A program made the position numbers and the translations under genes. A stretch of DNA of 64,000 nt, from assembly GCA_963708095.1 (NCBI GenBank), contig OY970182.1, positions 4,278,001 through 4,342,000 on the forward strand. Direction: 5' to 3'. Source of the stretch: JAJZVS01 sp963708095 (GTDB lineage: Bacteria > Pseudomonadota > Alphaproteobacteria > Acetobacterales > Acetobacteraceae). This document shows, in pieces, positions 8,211-15,603 of this stretch; within the stretch, counting starts at the first letter, position 1, and each line of letters starts with the position of its first letter. The notes below the pieces were generated by a model. That model saw only the letters and a program-made list of their open reading frames with translations, was not told the DNA's origin and did no database searches.

Positions 8211-9497
8211 ATGGACGAGGACACGATCTTCGCGCCGGCCTCCGGCGCCGGGCGGGCGGCGATCGCGGTGCTGCGGGTGAGCGGCCCCGCCGTCGGCTCG
8301 GCCCTGCGCGCCCTGTGCGCCGGCCGGACCCCTCCGCCGCGCCGGGCGGCGCTGCGCCGCTTGCGCGATGCGGCGGGCGGGCTGCTCGACCACGCGCTCG
8401 TGCTCTGGCTGCCCGGGCCGGGCAGCTACACCGGGGAGGACTCCGCCGAACTCCATCTGCACGGAGGCCGCGCCGTCACCGAGGCGGTGGCCGCTGCCTT
8501 GGTCGCCGCCGGCGCCCGCCCGGCCGCCCCGGGTGAATTCACCCGTCGCGCCTTCCTGAACGGACGGATGGACCTGGTCGAGGCCGAGGCGGTCGCCGAT
8601 CTGGTCGCCGCGGAGACCGAGGCGCAGCGCCGCCAGGCATTGCGCCAGTTGGAGGGCGCGCTCGGCGATCTCTATCGCGGCTGGTCCGAACGGCTGCTGC
8701 GGCTGATGGCGCAGGAGGAAGCGCTGATCGACTTCCCCGACGAGGACCTGCCGGCGGAGGTCGCCGCCGCCGCCGCGGCCGAGACCGTGGCGCTGCGTGG
8801 CGAGATCGCGTTGCATCTGGCCGACAATCGCCGTGGCGAGCGGCTGCGCGAGGGGCTGGTGTTCGCCGTCATCGGGCCGCCCAACGTCGGCAAGTCCTCG
8901 CTCGTGAACGCGCTGGCGGAGCGCGACGTGGCGATCGTCTCCGCCACGCCCGGGACGACGCGCGATGCGCTGGAAACCCGCGTGGTGCTGGGGGGCGTGC
9001 CGGTCACCCTGGTCGACACCGCCGGGCTTCGGGAGGCGGCCGATCCGATCGAGGCGGAGGGCGTGCGGCGCGCCCGCGCCCGCGCGGAGGCGGCTGATCT
9101 GGTGATCGCGGTCGCGGAAGCCGGCGCGCCGGCGGGGGGGCAGCCGGATACGGTGCGGGTTGTCAACAAGATCGATCTCGGCGGCCTGGTGCCGGCCGGA
9201 GTTTTGGGGGTGAGCGCCGCGACCGGGGCCGGGCTGGCGGAATTGCGCGATCGGCTGGCGGCGGAGGCCGTGCGGCTCACGGACGCGGCCGGGCCGCCGC
9301 CGCTGACCCGTGCCCGCCATCGGGCCGCGCTGATCGCCGCGGGGGAGGCGCTCGATCGTGCGTTGGCGGCGCCGCTGGCGGAGTTGCGTGCGGAGGACCT
9401 GCGTCAGGCGCTGCGCGCGCTCGGGCGCATCACTGGGGAGGTGGGGGTCGAGGACGTGCTAAACCGCATCTTTTCGCAGTTCTGCATCGGGAAGTAG
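8211..9497 (+). CDS. mnmE: tRNA modification GTPase MnmE
   Basis: MnmE acts with MnmG to install the carboxymethylaminomethyl (or aminomethyl) group at C5 of the wobble uridine (U34) in several tRNAs. The 428-residue protein shows the N-terminal tetrahydrofolate-binding domain (start MDEDTIFAPASGAGRAAIAV, FTRRAF near 115), the GTPase domain with G1 GPPNVGKSS near 222, G3 DTAG, G4 NKID, and the absolutely typical C-terminus FCIGK with the catalytic cysteine. It is a little shorter than the roughly 450 residues usual elsewhere. The usual alphaproteobacterial partners mnmG, rsmG and parAB do not follow; a repeat element and a convergent lipase gene do. Confidence 0.97.
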   Translation: MDEDTIFAPASGAGRAAIAVLRVSGPAVGSALRALCAGRTPPPRRAALRRLRDAAGGLLDHALVLWLPGPGSYTGEDSAELHLHGGRAVTEAVAAALVAAGARPAAPGEFTRRAFLNGRMDLVEAEAVADLVAAETEAQRRQALRQLEGALGDLYRGWSERLLRLMAQEEALIDFPDEDLPAEVAAAAAAETVALRGEIALHLADNRRGERLREGLVFAVIGPPNVGKSSLVNALAERDVAIVSATPGTTRDALETRVVLGGVPVTLVDTAGLREAADPIEAEGVRRARARAEAADLVIAVAEAGAPAGGQPDTVRVVNKIDLGGLVPAGVLGVSAATGAGLAELRDRLAAEAVRLTDAAGPPPLTRARHRAALIAAGEALDRALAAPLAELRAEDLRQALRALGRITGEVGVEDVLNRIFSQFCIGK

Positions 9498-9651
9498 CGC
9501 GGGCCTCACGGAAGAGGTTTTCCCCCGCTCGGGGGGCGCGGGGCGGGGGTCGCAAGGCCTGTCGGCGCCGCCGGGGCCGGTGTACGCCGGCTGGGGCGCC
9601 GCGCATCACCCGGGCAGACGCCTTGCATCGGGCGGCCGATACGCCCGGGGG

Positions 9652-9825
9652 ATGGATGAAAACGTCGGGCGCGCCGCCCTTCTTCCTCTCCCTCCGCGCT
9701 TGCGGGGGAGAGGGCGGGGTGAGGGGGGTGCGCATGCGGCACAGGATGTGGATCGGGGGGCAGGCGGCCCCCCTCACCCCGACCCTCTCCCCCCGCAAGC
9801 GCGGAGGGAGAGGGGGAAGGAAAGA
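9652..9825. repeat. Bipartite palindromic repeat element, copy 1 (REP-spacer-REP)
   Basis: Two nearly identical 46-50-bp sequences face each other at about 9680-9729 and 9768-9819. Each contains a palindromic core (CCCTCTCC..CGCAAGCG..GGAGAGGG pattern) and a CGGGGTGAGGGG-type tail pointing inward. The roughly 38-bp spacer between them contains GGATGTGGATCGGGGGG. Palindrome, tail and spacer are all related to the copy at 28056-28263, so the unit moves or spreads as a whole. It fills the gap between mnmE and the convergent lipase gene and could end both transcripts. Confidence 0.85.
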
Positions 9826-9835
9826 GGCGGCTGCT

Positions 9836-11023
9836 TCAGCCCTCCGCCGCCCGATGCACGTCGTGAACGACGATCCCCGTCGGACTGGCGCCGACCCGGA
9901 CCCAGGCCTTGCGCGCCAGGGTGGCGGCGGTGTCGCGATAGCCGGCCTGCCAGTGCTCGCGCATCGACGCGGCGCTGAACTCGTAGTCCTTGGCCTGGCC
10001 TTCGTAGGCGGCCTGCTCGTAGATCAGGTGCAGGATCGTGAGCTCGGGCAGGCGGTCGCAGGCCGCCTTCAGCGCCTTCTCCTCGGCGGTCAGCCGGTCC
10101 TCCGGCATCTTGGCGAGCAGCGCGCGCAGCAGCCGGCGCTCGCGGTAGCGCTCCTTGTAGGTGTCGGTCACCATGCGGGTGCGGCTCGAGTAGCGGATGT
10201 CCTTCTCGCGGCCGAGCACGTCCATCATGTCGCGCGGCAGGCGGCCGCGGGAGCTGAACAGGTCGATCTGGAATAGCAACATGCGTGCTGCGCCGGCGTG
10301 ATCGAGCACGTGCTGAAGAGGCGTGTTGGAAACGAGGCCGCCATCCCAGTAGCTCTCCGACCCGATCCGCACCATCGGCAGCGCCGGCGGCAGGGCGCCG
10401 CTGGCCATCACGTGCTCGGGGCTGAGCGTCGCCTCTGTCGAATCGAAATACACGAAATTACCGGATCGAATTGCCACCGCGCCGGCGGCATAGCGGACCG
10501 CGCCGCTGTTCAGCAGGTCGAAATCGATCAGTCGTAACAAGGTCTCGCGCAGCGGCGCGGTGTCGTAGAGGCTGGTGGCGGTGCGGGAGCCGCGCGGGCT
10601 CAGCCATGGGTTCGGCACGGTGGGGACGAAGAAGCCCGGCTGGCCGAACACCATCGCCTGCATGGCGGCAAGCGTATTCACCGCGCGCCGCGGCTCGTCG
10701 CCGTCGACCGGGAAGGGCCAGGACCAGGACCAGGCGCCGGCGGGGCGGGCGGTGATCGTCTCCCAGAAGCTGCGCAGCCGATCGAGGCGGTGTCCCGGCG
10801 CGTTGCCGGCGATGATCGCCCCGTTGATGGCGCCGATCGATACCCCGGCGACGAATTCGGGCTCGATACGGGCTTCGTGCAGGGCCTCGTAGACCCCCGC
10901 CTGGTAAGCGCCGAGTGCGCCGCCGCCCTGCAGCACCAGCGCCACCCGGTCGCAGCCGGGCGGCCGGTGCCGCTGCTCGGCGGCGGGCTCGGCGTGCGTG
11001 AGGGCGGTCCGTTCGACATCCAT
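9836..11023 (-). CDS. Patatin-like phospholipase family protein
   Basis: The 395-residue protein has a patatin catalytic domain, a Ser-Asp dyad hydrolase. The oxyanion loop GGGALGAYQAGV covers about residues 33-44, the nucleophile elbow GVSIG puts the serine at 62, and the catalytic Asp in DGG is at 227. About 120 C-terminal residues are basic and helical, as in the DUF3734-containing subgroup. Patatins cleave acyl chains from phospholipids; the subgroup's natural substrate is uncertain. No signal peptide is visible, so it is probably cytoplasmic or membrane-associated. The start at 11023 has GAAGGA 9 nt upstream and is preferred over an in-frame ATG at 11101. Confidence 0.92.
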   Translation of the reverse strand: MDVERTALTHAEPAAEQRHRPPGCDRVALVLQGGGALGAYQAGVYEALHEARIEPEFVAGVSIGAINGAIIAGNAPGHRLDRLRSFWETITARPAGAWSWSWPFPVDGDEPRRAVNTLAAMQAMVFGQPGFFVPTVPNPWLSPRGSRTATSLYDTAPLRETLLRLIDFDLLNSGAVRYAAGAVAIRSGNFVYFDSTEATLSPEHVMASGALPPALPMVRIGSESYWDGGLVSNTPLQHVLDHAGAARMLLFQIDLFSSRGRLPRDMMDVLGREKDIRYSSRTRMVTDTYKERYRERRLLRALLAKMPEDRLTAEEKALKAACDRLPELTILHLIYEQAAYEGQAKDYEFSAASMREHWQAGYRDTAATLARKAWVRVGASPTGIVVHDVHRAAEG

Positions 11024-11305
11024 GCCTGCTTCCTTCGACGTGCGGCCGCCGGTGGTGACACGCCCGCTGCGGGGCCGGCATGACAATACGGCAACATGCA
11101 CCGATTTTTCATGCAGGGTTTAGCGCGTTCCGTCCAAATAGAGGACGAGGGAACTGCCCCGGGGAAACTGCCCGGGCAGGGCGGTCGAAGCAACGATCGA
11201 TCGCGCTGCGGGGCATCGTGCCAGGAACGCCGCCCGCCGACCGGCACGACGCACCGCCCCATGAACGATCCCCCGTACAGCCCACGAACAGCGAAGGAGC
11301 CGCGC

Positions 11306-12046
11306 ATGACCCGCGATGAGATACTGGCAGCATCTGCGATGCCGCTGGCCAGCCCGAGCTATCCCAAAGGCCCCTACCGCTTCATCGATCGCGAATACCT
11401 GCTGATCCACTACGAATCCGATCGCGACGCGATCCGCGCCATGCTGCCCGAACCGCTGGAGCCGGACGGCAACCACGCGATCTTCGAATGGATGAAGATG
11501 CTCGACAGTTCCGGCTTCGGTGCTTACCAGGAATGCGGCATCAACATTGCTGCGAAGTGGAACGGAACGCCGTGCAACTATTCGGCGATGATGTTCCTCG
11601 ACGACGAAAGCCCAACCACCGGCGGGCGCGAGATCTGGGGCTTCCCGAAGAAGATCGGCAAGCCGGACCTGGCGGTGCACCACGATACTCTGACCGGCAC
11701 CCTGCGCTACGCGGCGCACGAGGTCGCGCTGGGCACCATGGGCTACAAATACGTCTCCCTGGCGCAGGACCATGGGGAAACGCTGGCGGGGATGGGCAAG
11801 CTCAACGTCAACCTGAAATTCATCCCCGACGTGGACGGCACACCCAAGATCGTGCAACTCGTCGGCTACCACCTGGCCGATGTCGTGCTGAAGGGCGCCT
11901 GGGCCGGCCCGGCCCGACTGCACCTGGTGCCGCACGTGAACTGCCGGGTGGCCGACCTGCCGGTGCGCAAGATCCTGTTCGGCCGGCACATCATCGCCGA
12001 TCTCACCTTGCCGTACGGCGAGGTGCTGCACGACTATCTCGCCTGA
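11306..12046 (+). CDS. adc: Acetoacetate decarboxylase
   Basis: The enzyme decarboxylates acetoacetate to acetone and CO2 through a Schiff base. The 246-residue length is as in the classical clostridial enzyme, and the Schiff-base lysine is in the same place: WGFPKKIGKP with Lys115-Lys116. The conserved REIWGFPKK context and C-terminal region are intact. The frame is open upstream to 11096, but the ATG at 11306 follows GCGAAGGAG and matches the family N-terminus. The next gene, 47 nt downstream, is 3-hydroxybutyrate dehydrogenase, which makes acetoacetate. The pair therefore forms a short ketone-body or poly-hydroxybutyrate breakdown module ending in acetone. Confidence 0.93.
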   Translation: MTRDEILAASAMPLASPSYPKGPYRFIDREYLLIHYESDRDAIRAMLPEPLEPDGNHAIFEWMKMLDSSGFGAYQECGINIAAKWNGTPCNYSAMMFLDDESPTTGGREIWGFPKKIGKPDLAVHHDTLTGTLRYAAHEVALGTMGYKYVSLAQDHGETLAGMGKLNVNLKFIPDVDGTPKIVQLVGYHLADVVLKGAWAGPARLHLVPHVNCRVADLPVRKILFGRHIIADLTLPYGEVLHDYLA

Positions 12047-12093
12047 CCCCGCCGCCTCGCCTGATCCTGTCACTGCATCGGAGCATCCTTCCC

Positions 12094-12879
12094 ATGAGCC
12101 TCAAAGGCAAAGTCGCCCTCGTCACCGGTTCGACCAGCGGCATCGGTCTCGGCATCGCCCGCGCGCTCGCGGCCGAGGGCGCCGACCTGATGCTGAACGG
12201 CTTCGGCGACGCCGGCGCGATCGAGACCCTGCGCGCCGGGATCGCCACCGAATTCGGCGTGCGCGCGCTCTACAGCGGCGCCGACATGTCGAAACCAGAA
12301 CAGATCGCCGCGATGGTGGCGGAGGCGGAGGCGAAGCTCGGCGCGGTCGACATCCAGGTGAACAACGCCGGCATCCAGTTCGTTGCCAATGTGGAGGATT
12401 TCCCGGTCGAGAAATGGGATCAGATCATCGCCATCAACCTCTCCGCGGTGTTCCACGGCATGAAGGCGGCGATCCCGGGGATGAAGAAGCGCGGCTGGGG
12501 GCGGATCATCAACATCGCCTCGGCTCACGGGTTGGTGGCGAGCCCGCAGAAGGTCGCCTATGTCGCCGCCAAGCACGGCGTTGTCGGCATGACCAAGGTG
12601 GCCGCGGTCGAGACCGCCAACAACGGCATCACCGTGAACGCGATCTGCCCCGGCTGGGTGCTGACGCCGCTGGTGGAAAAGCAACTGGAAGACAAGGCGA
12701 AGCAGCAAGGCACCGACGTCGCGCACGAAAAGCACATGTTCCTGACCGAGAAGCAGGCGATGGAGAAATTCACCACGCCGGAACAGATCGGCGGCCTCGC
12801 GGTATTCCTGTGCTCGGAGTCCGCCGCCACCATCACCGGAGCGCCGCTTTCCATCGACGGGGGCTGGGTCGCGCAGTAG
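12094..12879 (+). CDS. bdhA: 3-hydroxybutyrate dehydrogenase
   Basis: A short-chain dehydrogenase of 261 residues, the usual length for D-3-hydroxybutyrate dehydrogenase, which oxidises 3-hydroxybutyrate to acetoacetate with NAD. It shows TGSTSGIGLG near residue 11, NNAG at 90-93, and the complete triad Ser143, Tyr156 and Lys160 (VAYVAAKHG). The diagnostic family segments TPLVEKQLEDKA and the C-terminal SIDGGWVAQ are both present. It lies directly behind the acetoacetate decarboxylase gene on the same strand and is probably co-transcribed with it. The ATG at 12094 has GGAGCATCC upstream, a moderate ribosome-binding site. Confidence 0.93.
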   Translation: MSLKGKVALVTGSTSGIGLGIARALAAEGADLMLNGFGDAGAIETLRAGIATEFGVRALYSGADMSKPEQIAAMVAEAEAKLGAVDIQVNNAGIQFVANVEDFPVEKWDQIIAINLSAVFHGMKAAIPGMKKRGWGRIINIASAHGLVASPQKVAYVAAKHGVVGMTKVAAVETANNGITVNAICPGWVLTPLVEKQLEDKAKQQGTDVAHEKHMFLTEKQAMEKFTTPEQIGGLAVFLCSESAATITGAPLSIDGGWVAQ

Positions 12880-12943
12880 CGCGCGGGATTTCCTTGCCTG
12901 TCCTGCGCCGGGGTGCCAGGATGCGCGTTCCCCCACAACAACC

Positions 12944-12959
12944 GAAAGGAGGTGATCCA
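12944..12959 (+). promoter_or_regulatory. Hyper-extended Shine-Dalgarno sequence
   Basis: GAAAGGAGGTGATCCA pairs with essentially the whole anti-Shine-Dalgarno tail of 16S rRNA. Normal sites in this window match 4-7 nt. It decides the GTG start at 12960. Confidence 0.8.
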
Positions 12960-13031
12960 GTGTCTCATTGGCCTCAGCCGACGCCCGTTGCCGCGGACTG
13001 GATCGTCGCCGTCAAGCGTCCGGTCGCGTAA
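12960..13031 (+). CDS. 23-residue mini-protein behind an extreme Shine-Dalgarno sequence
   Basis: GTG starts a 23-codon frame (SHWPQPTPVAADWIVAVKRP in its middle) that stops at TAA 13029-13031. Upstream, GAAAGGAGGTGATCCA at 12944-12959 is complementary over about 16 nt to the universal 3' end of 16S rRNA, far longer than a usual ribosome-binding site. The GGAGG core is 7 nt from the GTG. Thirty-eight nt after the stop codon begins a strong terminator (13070-13098), so this looks like its own tiny transcript between bdhA and the deacetylase gene. I do not recognise the peptide. It could be a real micro-protein, or the RNA itself could be the functional product. Confidence 0.6.
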   Translation: MSHWPQPTPVAADWIVAVKRPVA

Positions 13032-13069
13032 CCAGGGCCGCTTGGGCGTCCTGGACTGAAGACAATGCG

Positions 13070-13099
13070 AAGGCTCCGGAGCGCGGCTCCGGAGCCTTT
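13070..13099 (+). terminator. Intrinsic terminator of the mini-gene
   Basis: AAGGCTCCGGAGC (13070-13082) pairs perfectly with GCTCCGGAGCCTT (13086-13098) across a 3-nt loop GCG. It ends in TTT and is followed by a short non-GC stretch. It separates the mini-gene from the downstream deacetylase gene. Confidence 0.8.
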
Positions 13100-13206
13100 G
13101 TGCATTCCCCCGCCCCGCGCTATTGCCGCCGGATCGGCATGATCCGCCGCTCCGGTCGCGTGGTCGGCCGGCACATCACGGCGACGCGGCTTCGACTTCC
13201 AAGGCG

Positions 13207-14073
13207 ATGATGGCCCGACTTCGCGAGTCCCGACGCGCAATCGGACGGCAGGCCGACCCGCAACATTGGCGGCCGGCGCCGGCGCTGGTCGCGACCTTTG
13301 CCATGCACGCCGCCGCGCTGCCGGTGCTGGCGGCTGTGCCGGGCGCCTGGCCCACCGTGCTGGGCGCATTGATCGCCAATCACGCAGCCCTCGGGCTGCT
13401 CGGGCTCGCACCGGGTAACCGCTGGATCGGACCTACCCTGGTCCGCCTGCCCCCCGCGGCGGCGGCACGCGACGAGGTCGCGCTGACCTTCGACGACGGG
13501 CCGCACCCGGCCGTCACTCCACGCGTGCTCGACCTGCTGGACCGGCACGGCGCCCGCGCCACGTTCTTCTGCATCGGCCGTCGCGCCAAAGCGCACCCCG
13601 GCCTAGTACGGGAAATCGCCGCGCGCGGCCATGCCGTGGAAAACCACTCCGACCGCCATGAAAAGCAATTCGCCCTGCAAACCCCCTGGGCGATCCGCCG
13701 CGAACTGCGCGCCGCCCAGACAACGCTGACCGCCGCGGCCGGCATGCCCCCATGCTTCATCCGCGCCCCGTTCGGCATCCGCGGGCCGATGCTGGATCCC
13801 GCCCTGGCCGGCACCGGCCTGCGCCACGTCGCCTGGACCCGACGCGGAAGAGATACGATCTGCAACGACCCTGCCCTGGTTCTGGCGCGCCTGACCCGAG
13901 GACTGGCGGCCGGCGACATACTCCTGCTGCACGACGGCGCTTCCGCCATCGGCGCGGACGGAACGCCCGTCGTGCTGATGGTGCTGCCCGCCCTGCTCGC
14001 CGCGCTCGTTGCACACGGCCTGCACGCGGTCACCCTGCGGGCCGCGCTGGATGCCGATCCGCGAGCCGTGTGA
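13207..14073 (+). CDS. Polysaccharide deacetylase (NodB-homology) family protein
   Basis: The 288-residue protein has two N-terminal hydrophobic segments (about residues 25-45 and 49-68) followed by a NodB deacetylase domain. The metal/catalytic motifs are complete: TFDDGPHP with Asp96-Asp97, NHSDRH with His147 and His151, and RAPFGIRGP near 185. Such enzymes remove N- or O-acetyl groups from cell-wall or exopolysaccharide glycans, here probably anchored in the inner membrane facing the periplasm. Start choice is uncertain: ATG at 13207 or 13210 begins the natural N-terminus, though the frame is open to 13123 and the Shine-Dalgarno (AAGG) is weak. A terminator follows at 14088. Confidence 0.88.
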   Translation: MMARLRESRRAIGRQADPQHWRPAPALVATFAMHAAALPVLAAVPGAWPTVLGALIANHAALGLLGLAPGNRWIGPTLVRLPPAAAARDEVALTFDDGPHPAVTPRVLDLLDRHGARATFFCIGRRAKAHPGLVREIAARGHAVENHSDRHEKQFALQTPWAIRRELRAAQTTLTAAAGMPPCFIRAPFGIRGPMLDPALAGTGLRHVAWTRRGRDTICNDPALVLARLTRGLAAGDILLLHDGASAIGADGTPVVLMVLPALLAALVAHGLHAVTLRAALDADPRAV

Positions 14074-14087
14074 CGTTTGCAAGCAAG

Positions 14088-14114
14088 GCCAGGGGGCAAA
14101 GCTCTCTGGCTTTT
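14088..14114 (+). terminator. Intrinsic terminator after the deacetylase gene
   Basis: GCCAGGGGGC at 14088-14097 pairs with GCTCTCTGGC at 14101-14110 (ten pairs, two of them G-U) around an AAA loop, followed by TTTT. It lies between convergent genes and faces the plus-strand transcript. Confidence 0.75.
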
Positions 14115-14146
14115 CTTGCGGATGTCAAACATTCCGATGATCGGTA

Positions 14147-15535
14147 TTACAGCAGCGGTTCGATCAGCCGGGCCGTCCATTCCTCCAGCCGTTCGCCGAG
14201 CGGCCGGTCTTCCCATGCACGCAACGTGACCGGTGTCGAATGGGCTTCGTCCTGCCGGAACAGCGCCTCCATCTGGTGGCCGAAATCGCGATCGATCACC
14301 ACTGCGTCGATCTCGTTGTTGTAGATCACGCTGCGCCAATCCAGGTTCGACGAGCCAACGATCGAATAATTACCGTCGATCACCGCGGTCTTGGCGTGCA
14401 ACACGACGCCGTGCCGTTCCATGATGTGCACGCCCGCTTCCAGCAGGTCGCCGTAATCGGCGCGGCCGGCGGCGATCGCCAGCGAGCTGGTGCTGTGATG
14501 CGGTACGACGATCCGCACATCGACGCCGCGCCGGGCGGCGTGTTCCAAGGTGTGGCGAAGTTCCGGTGTCGGCGCGAAGAATCCGGTCGTCAGATGCACC
14601 GATTTGCGGGCCAGGGTGATCGCGACCAGCAGGGTGCGGTAGATCGCCGGCCGGTTCTTGTCGGGGGTGCCGTCGACCGCTGCCACCACCGCCTTGCCGC
14701 GCATCCAGCCGGGGGAGCGCACGGGCGGGCCGATCGGCGGACCGTCCTGCTGGTGCCAGGTTTTCATGAACATATGCTCGAATTCCGCGGCGGCGGGTCC
14801 GCTGATGCGCACGTCGGTATCGCGCCAGGGGAGCGTATCGGCATTGGCGGGTGTGCCGGGCGGGGGCGGCCCATTCTCGTACACCCGGCTGATGTTCACG
14901 CCGCCGGTGATCGCCACCTCGCCGTCGACCACCAGCAGCTTGCGATGGTCGCGCCGGTTGAGGTCCACCGGCACCCGGGGATTCGGATGGAACGGATTGA
15001 ATTCCAGCACGTGCACGCCGCCGGCGCGCAACTCCTGGAACAGCGCGGCGGGCGTACCCATCGAGCCCCAGGCGTCGTACACCAGGTTGACCTCGACCCC
15101 TTCGGCGCGTTTCGCCAGCAGCAGCTTCGCGAACTGTGCCCCGACCTTGCTGTCGAACGTGTAGCTTTCCAGATCGATCTCGCGGGTCGCCCCCTCGATC
15201 GTCTGCGCCATCGCCGCATAGGTCGCGGGACCGTTGCGCAGCAGTTTCACCTGGTTGCCGCCGAGGAACTTCTGGCCGGAGATGCCCTCGTCCATATGTT
15301 CCAGCAGGCTGATCCGGCCCTCCGGCGTCGCCTTGGCCATTTCCCGGATGATCGCCGTATCGACCGGCGGGACCGTTGCGCAGGCCGACAGGGCGAGCGC
15401 GCACAACAGTGCTGCCAGGGCTCGCGTGCCCCGCCTTGCTCTGAAACCTCCCGATTCCGAGACGTCTGGGGCGGGACCTTCCCCCTCTCCCCCCGTGAGC
15501 GCGGGGGGAGAGGGGGAAGGTCCCGGAACGTTCAT
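14147..15535 (-). CDS. Phospholipase D / cardiolipin-synthase-like lipoprotein
   Basis: The 462-residue protein contains two HKD motifs of the phospholipase D superfamily: HRKLLVVD in the first half and HAKTAVID in the second, each followed by the usual Gly/Asn segment (GSSN after the second). Such enzymes transfer or hydrolyse phosphatidyl groups, cardiolipin synthesis being the best-known role. A lipoprotein signal ends in LSAC with the lipid-accepting cysteine at about residue 52. The start is odd: the only plausible ATG (15535) is followed by a 22-bp-arm palindromic repeat, so residues 5-21 (PSPSPPALTGGEGEG) are encoded by repeat DNA. Downstream of the repeat no alternative start codon is seen before the signal peptide. 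Confidence 0.9.
   Translation of the reverse strand: MNVPGPSPSPPALTGGEGEGPAPDVSESGGFRARRGTRALAALLCALALSACATVPPVDTAIIREMAKATPEGRISLLEHMDEGISGQKFLGGNQVKLLRNGPATYAAMAQTIEGATREIDLESYTFDSKVGAQFAKLLLAKRAEGVEVNLVYDAWGSMGTPAALFQELRAGGVHVLEFNPFHPNPRVPVDLNRRDHRKLLVVDGEVAITGGVNISRVYENGPPPPGTPANADTLPWRDTDVRISGPAAAEFEHMFMKTWHQQDGPPIGPPVRSPGWMRGKAVVAAVDGTPDKNRPAIYRTLLVAITLARKSVHLTTGFFAPTPELRHTLEHAARRGVDVRIVVPHHSTSSLAIAAGRADYGDLLEAGVHIMERHGVVLHAKTAVIDGNYSIVGSSNLDWRSVIYNNEIDAVVIDRDFGHQMEALFRQDEAHSTPVTLRAWEDRPLGERLEEWTARLIEPLL
15473..15524. repeat. REP-type palindrome inside the start of the phospholipase gene
   Basis: Arms 15473-15494 and 15503-15524 are perfect 22-nt reverse complements (GGGACCTTCCCCCTCTCC.. 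/ ..GGAGAGGGGGAAGGTCCC) around an 8-nt loop. The core matches the palindromes at 9680-9819 and 28081-28223, but here as a single unit inside an open reading frame. Confidence 0.9.
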
Positions 15536-15603
15536 CGCCGGCAGGTCGCTGCATGGTGCGGCAAGCGGTTGCGCCGGCCGGCAGCGACGAAGCATGCCGG
15601 TCC

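Noticed and set aside
9623..10276. Open frames crossing the palindromic element at 9652-9825
   Set aside because: They translate repeat DNA and the antisense of the patatin gene; no ribosome-binding site or family match.
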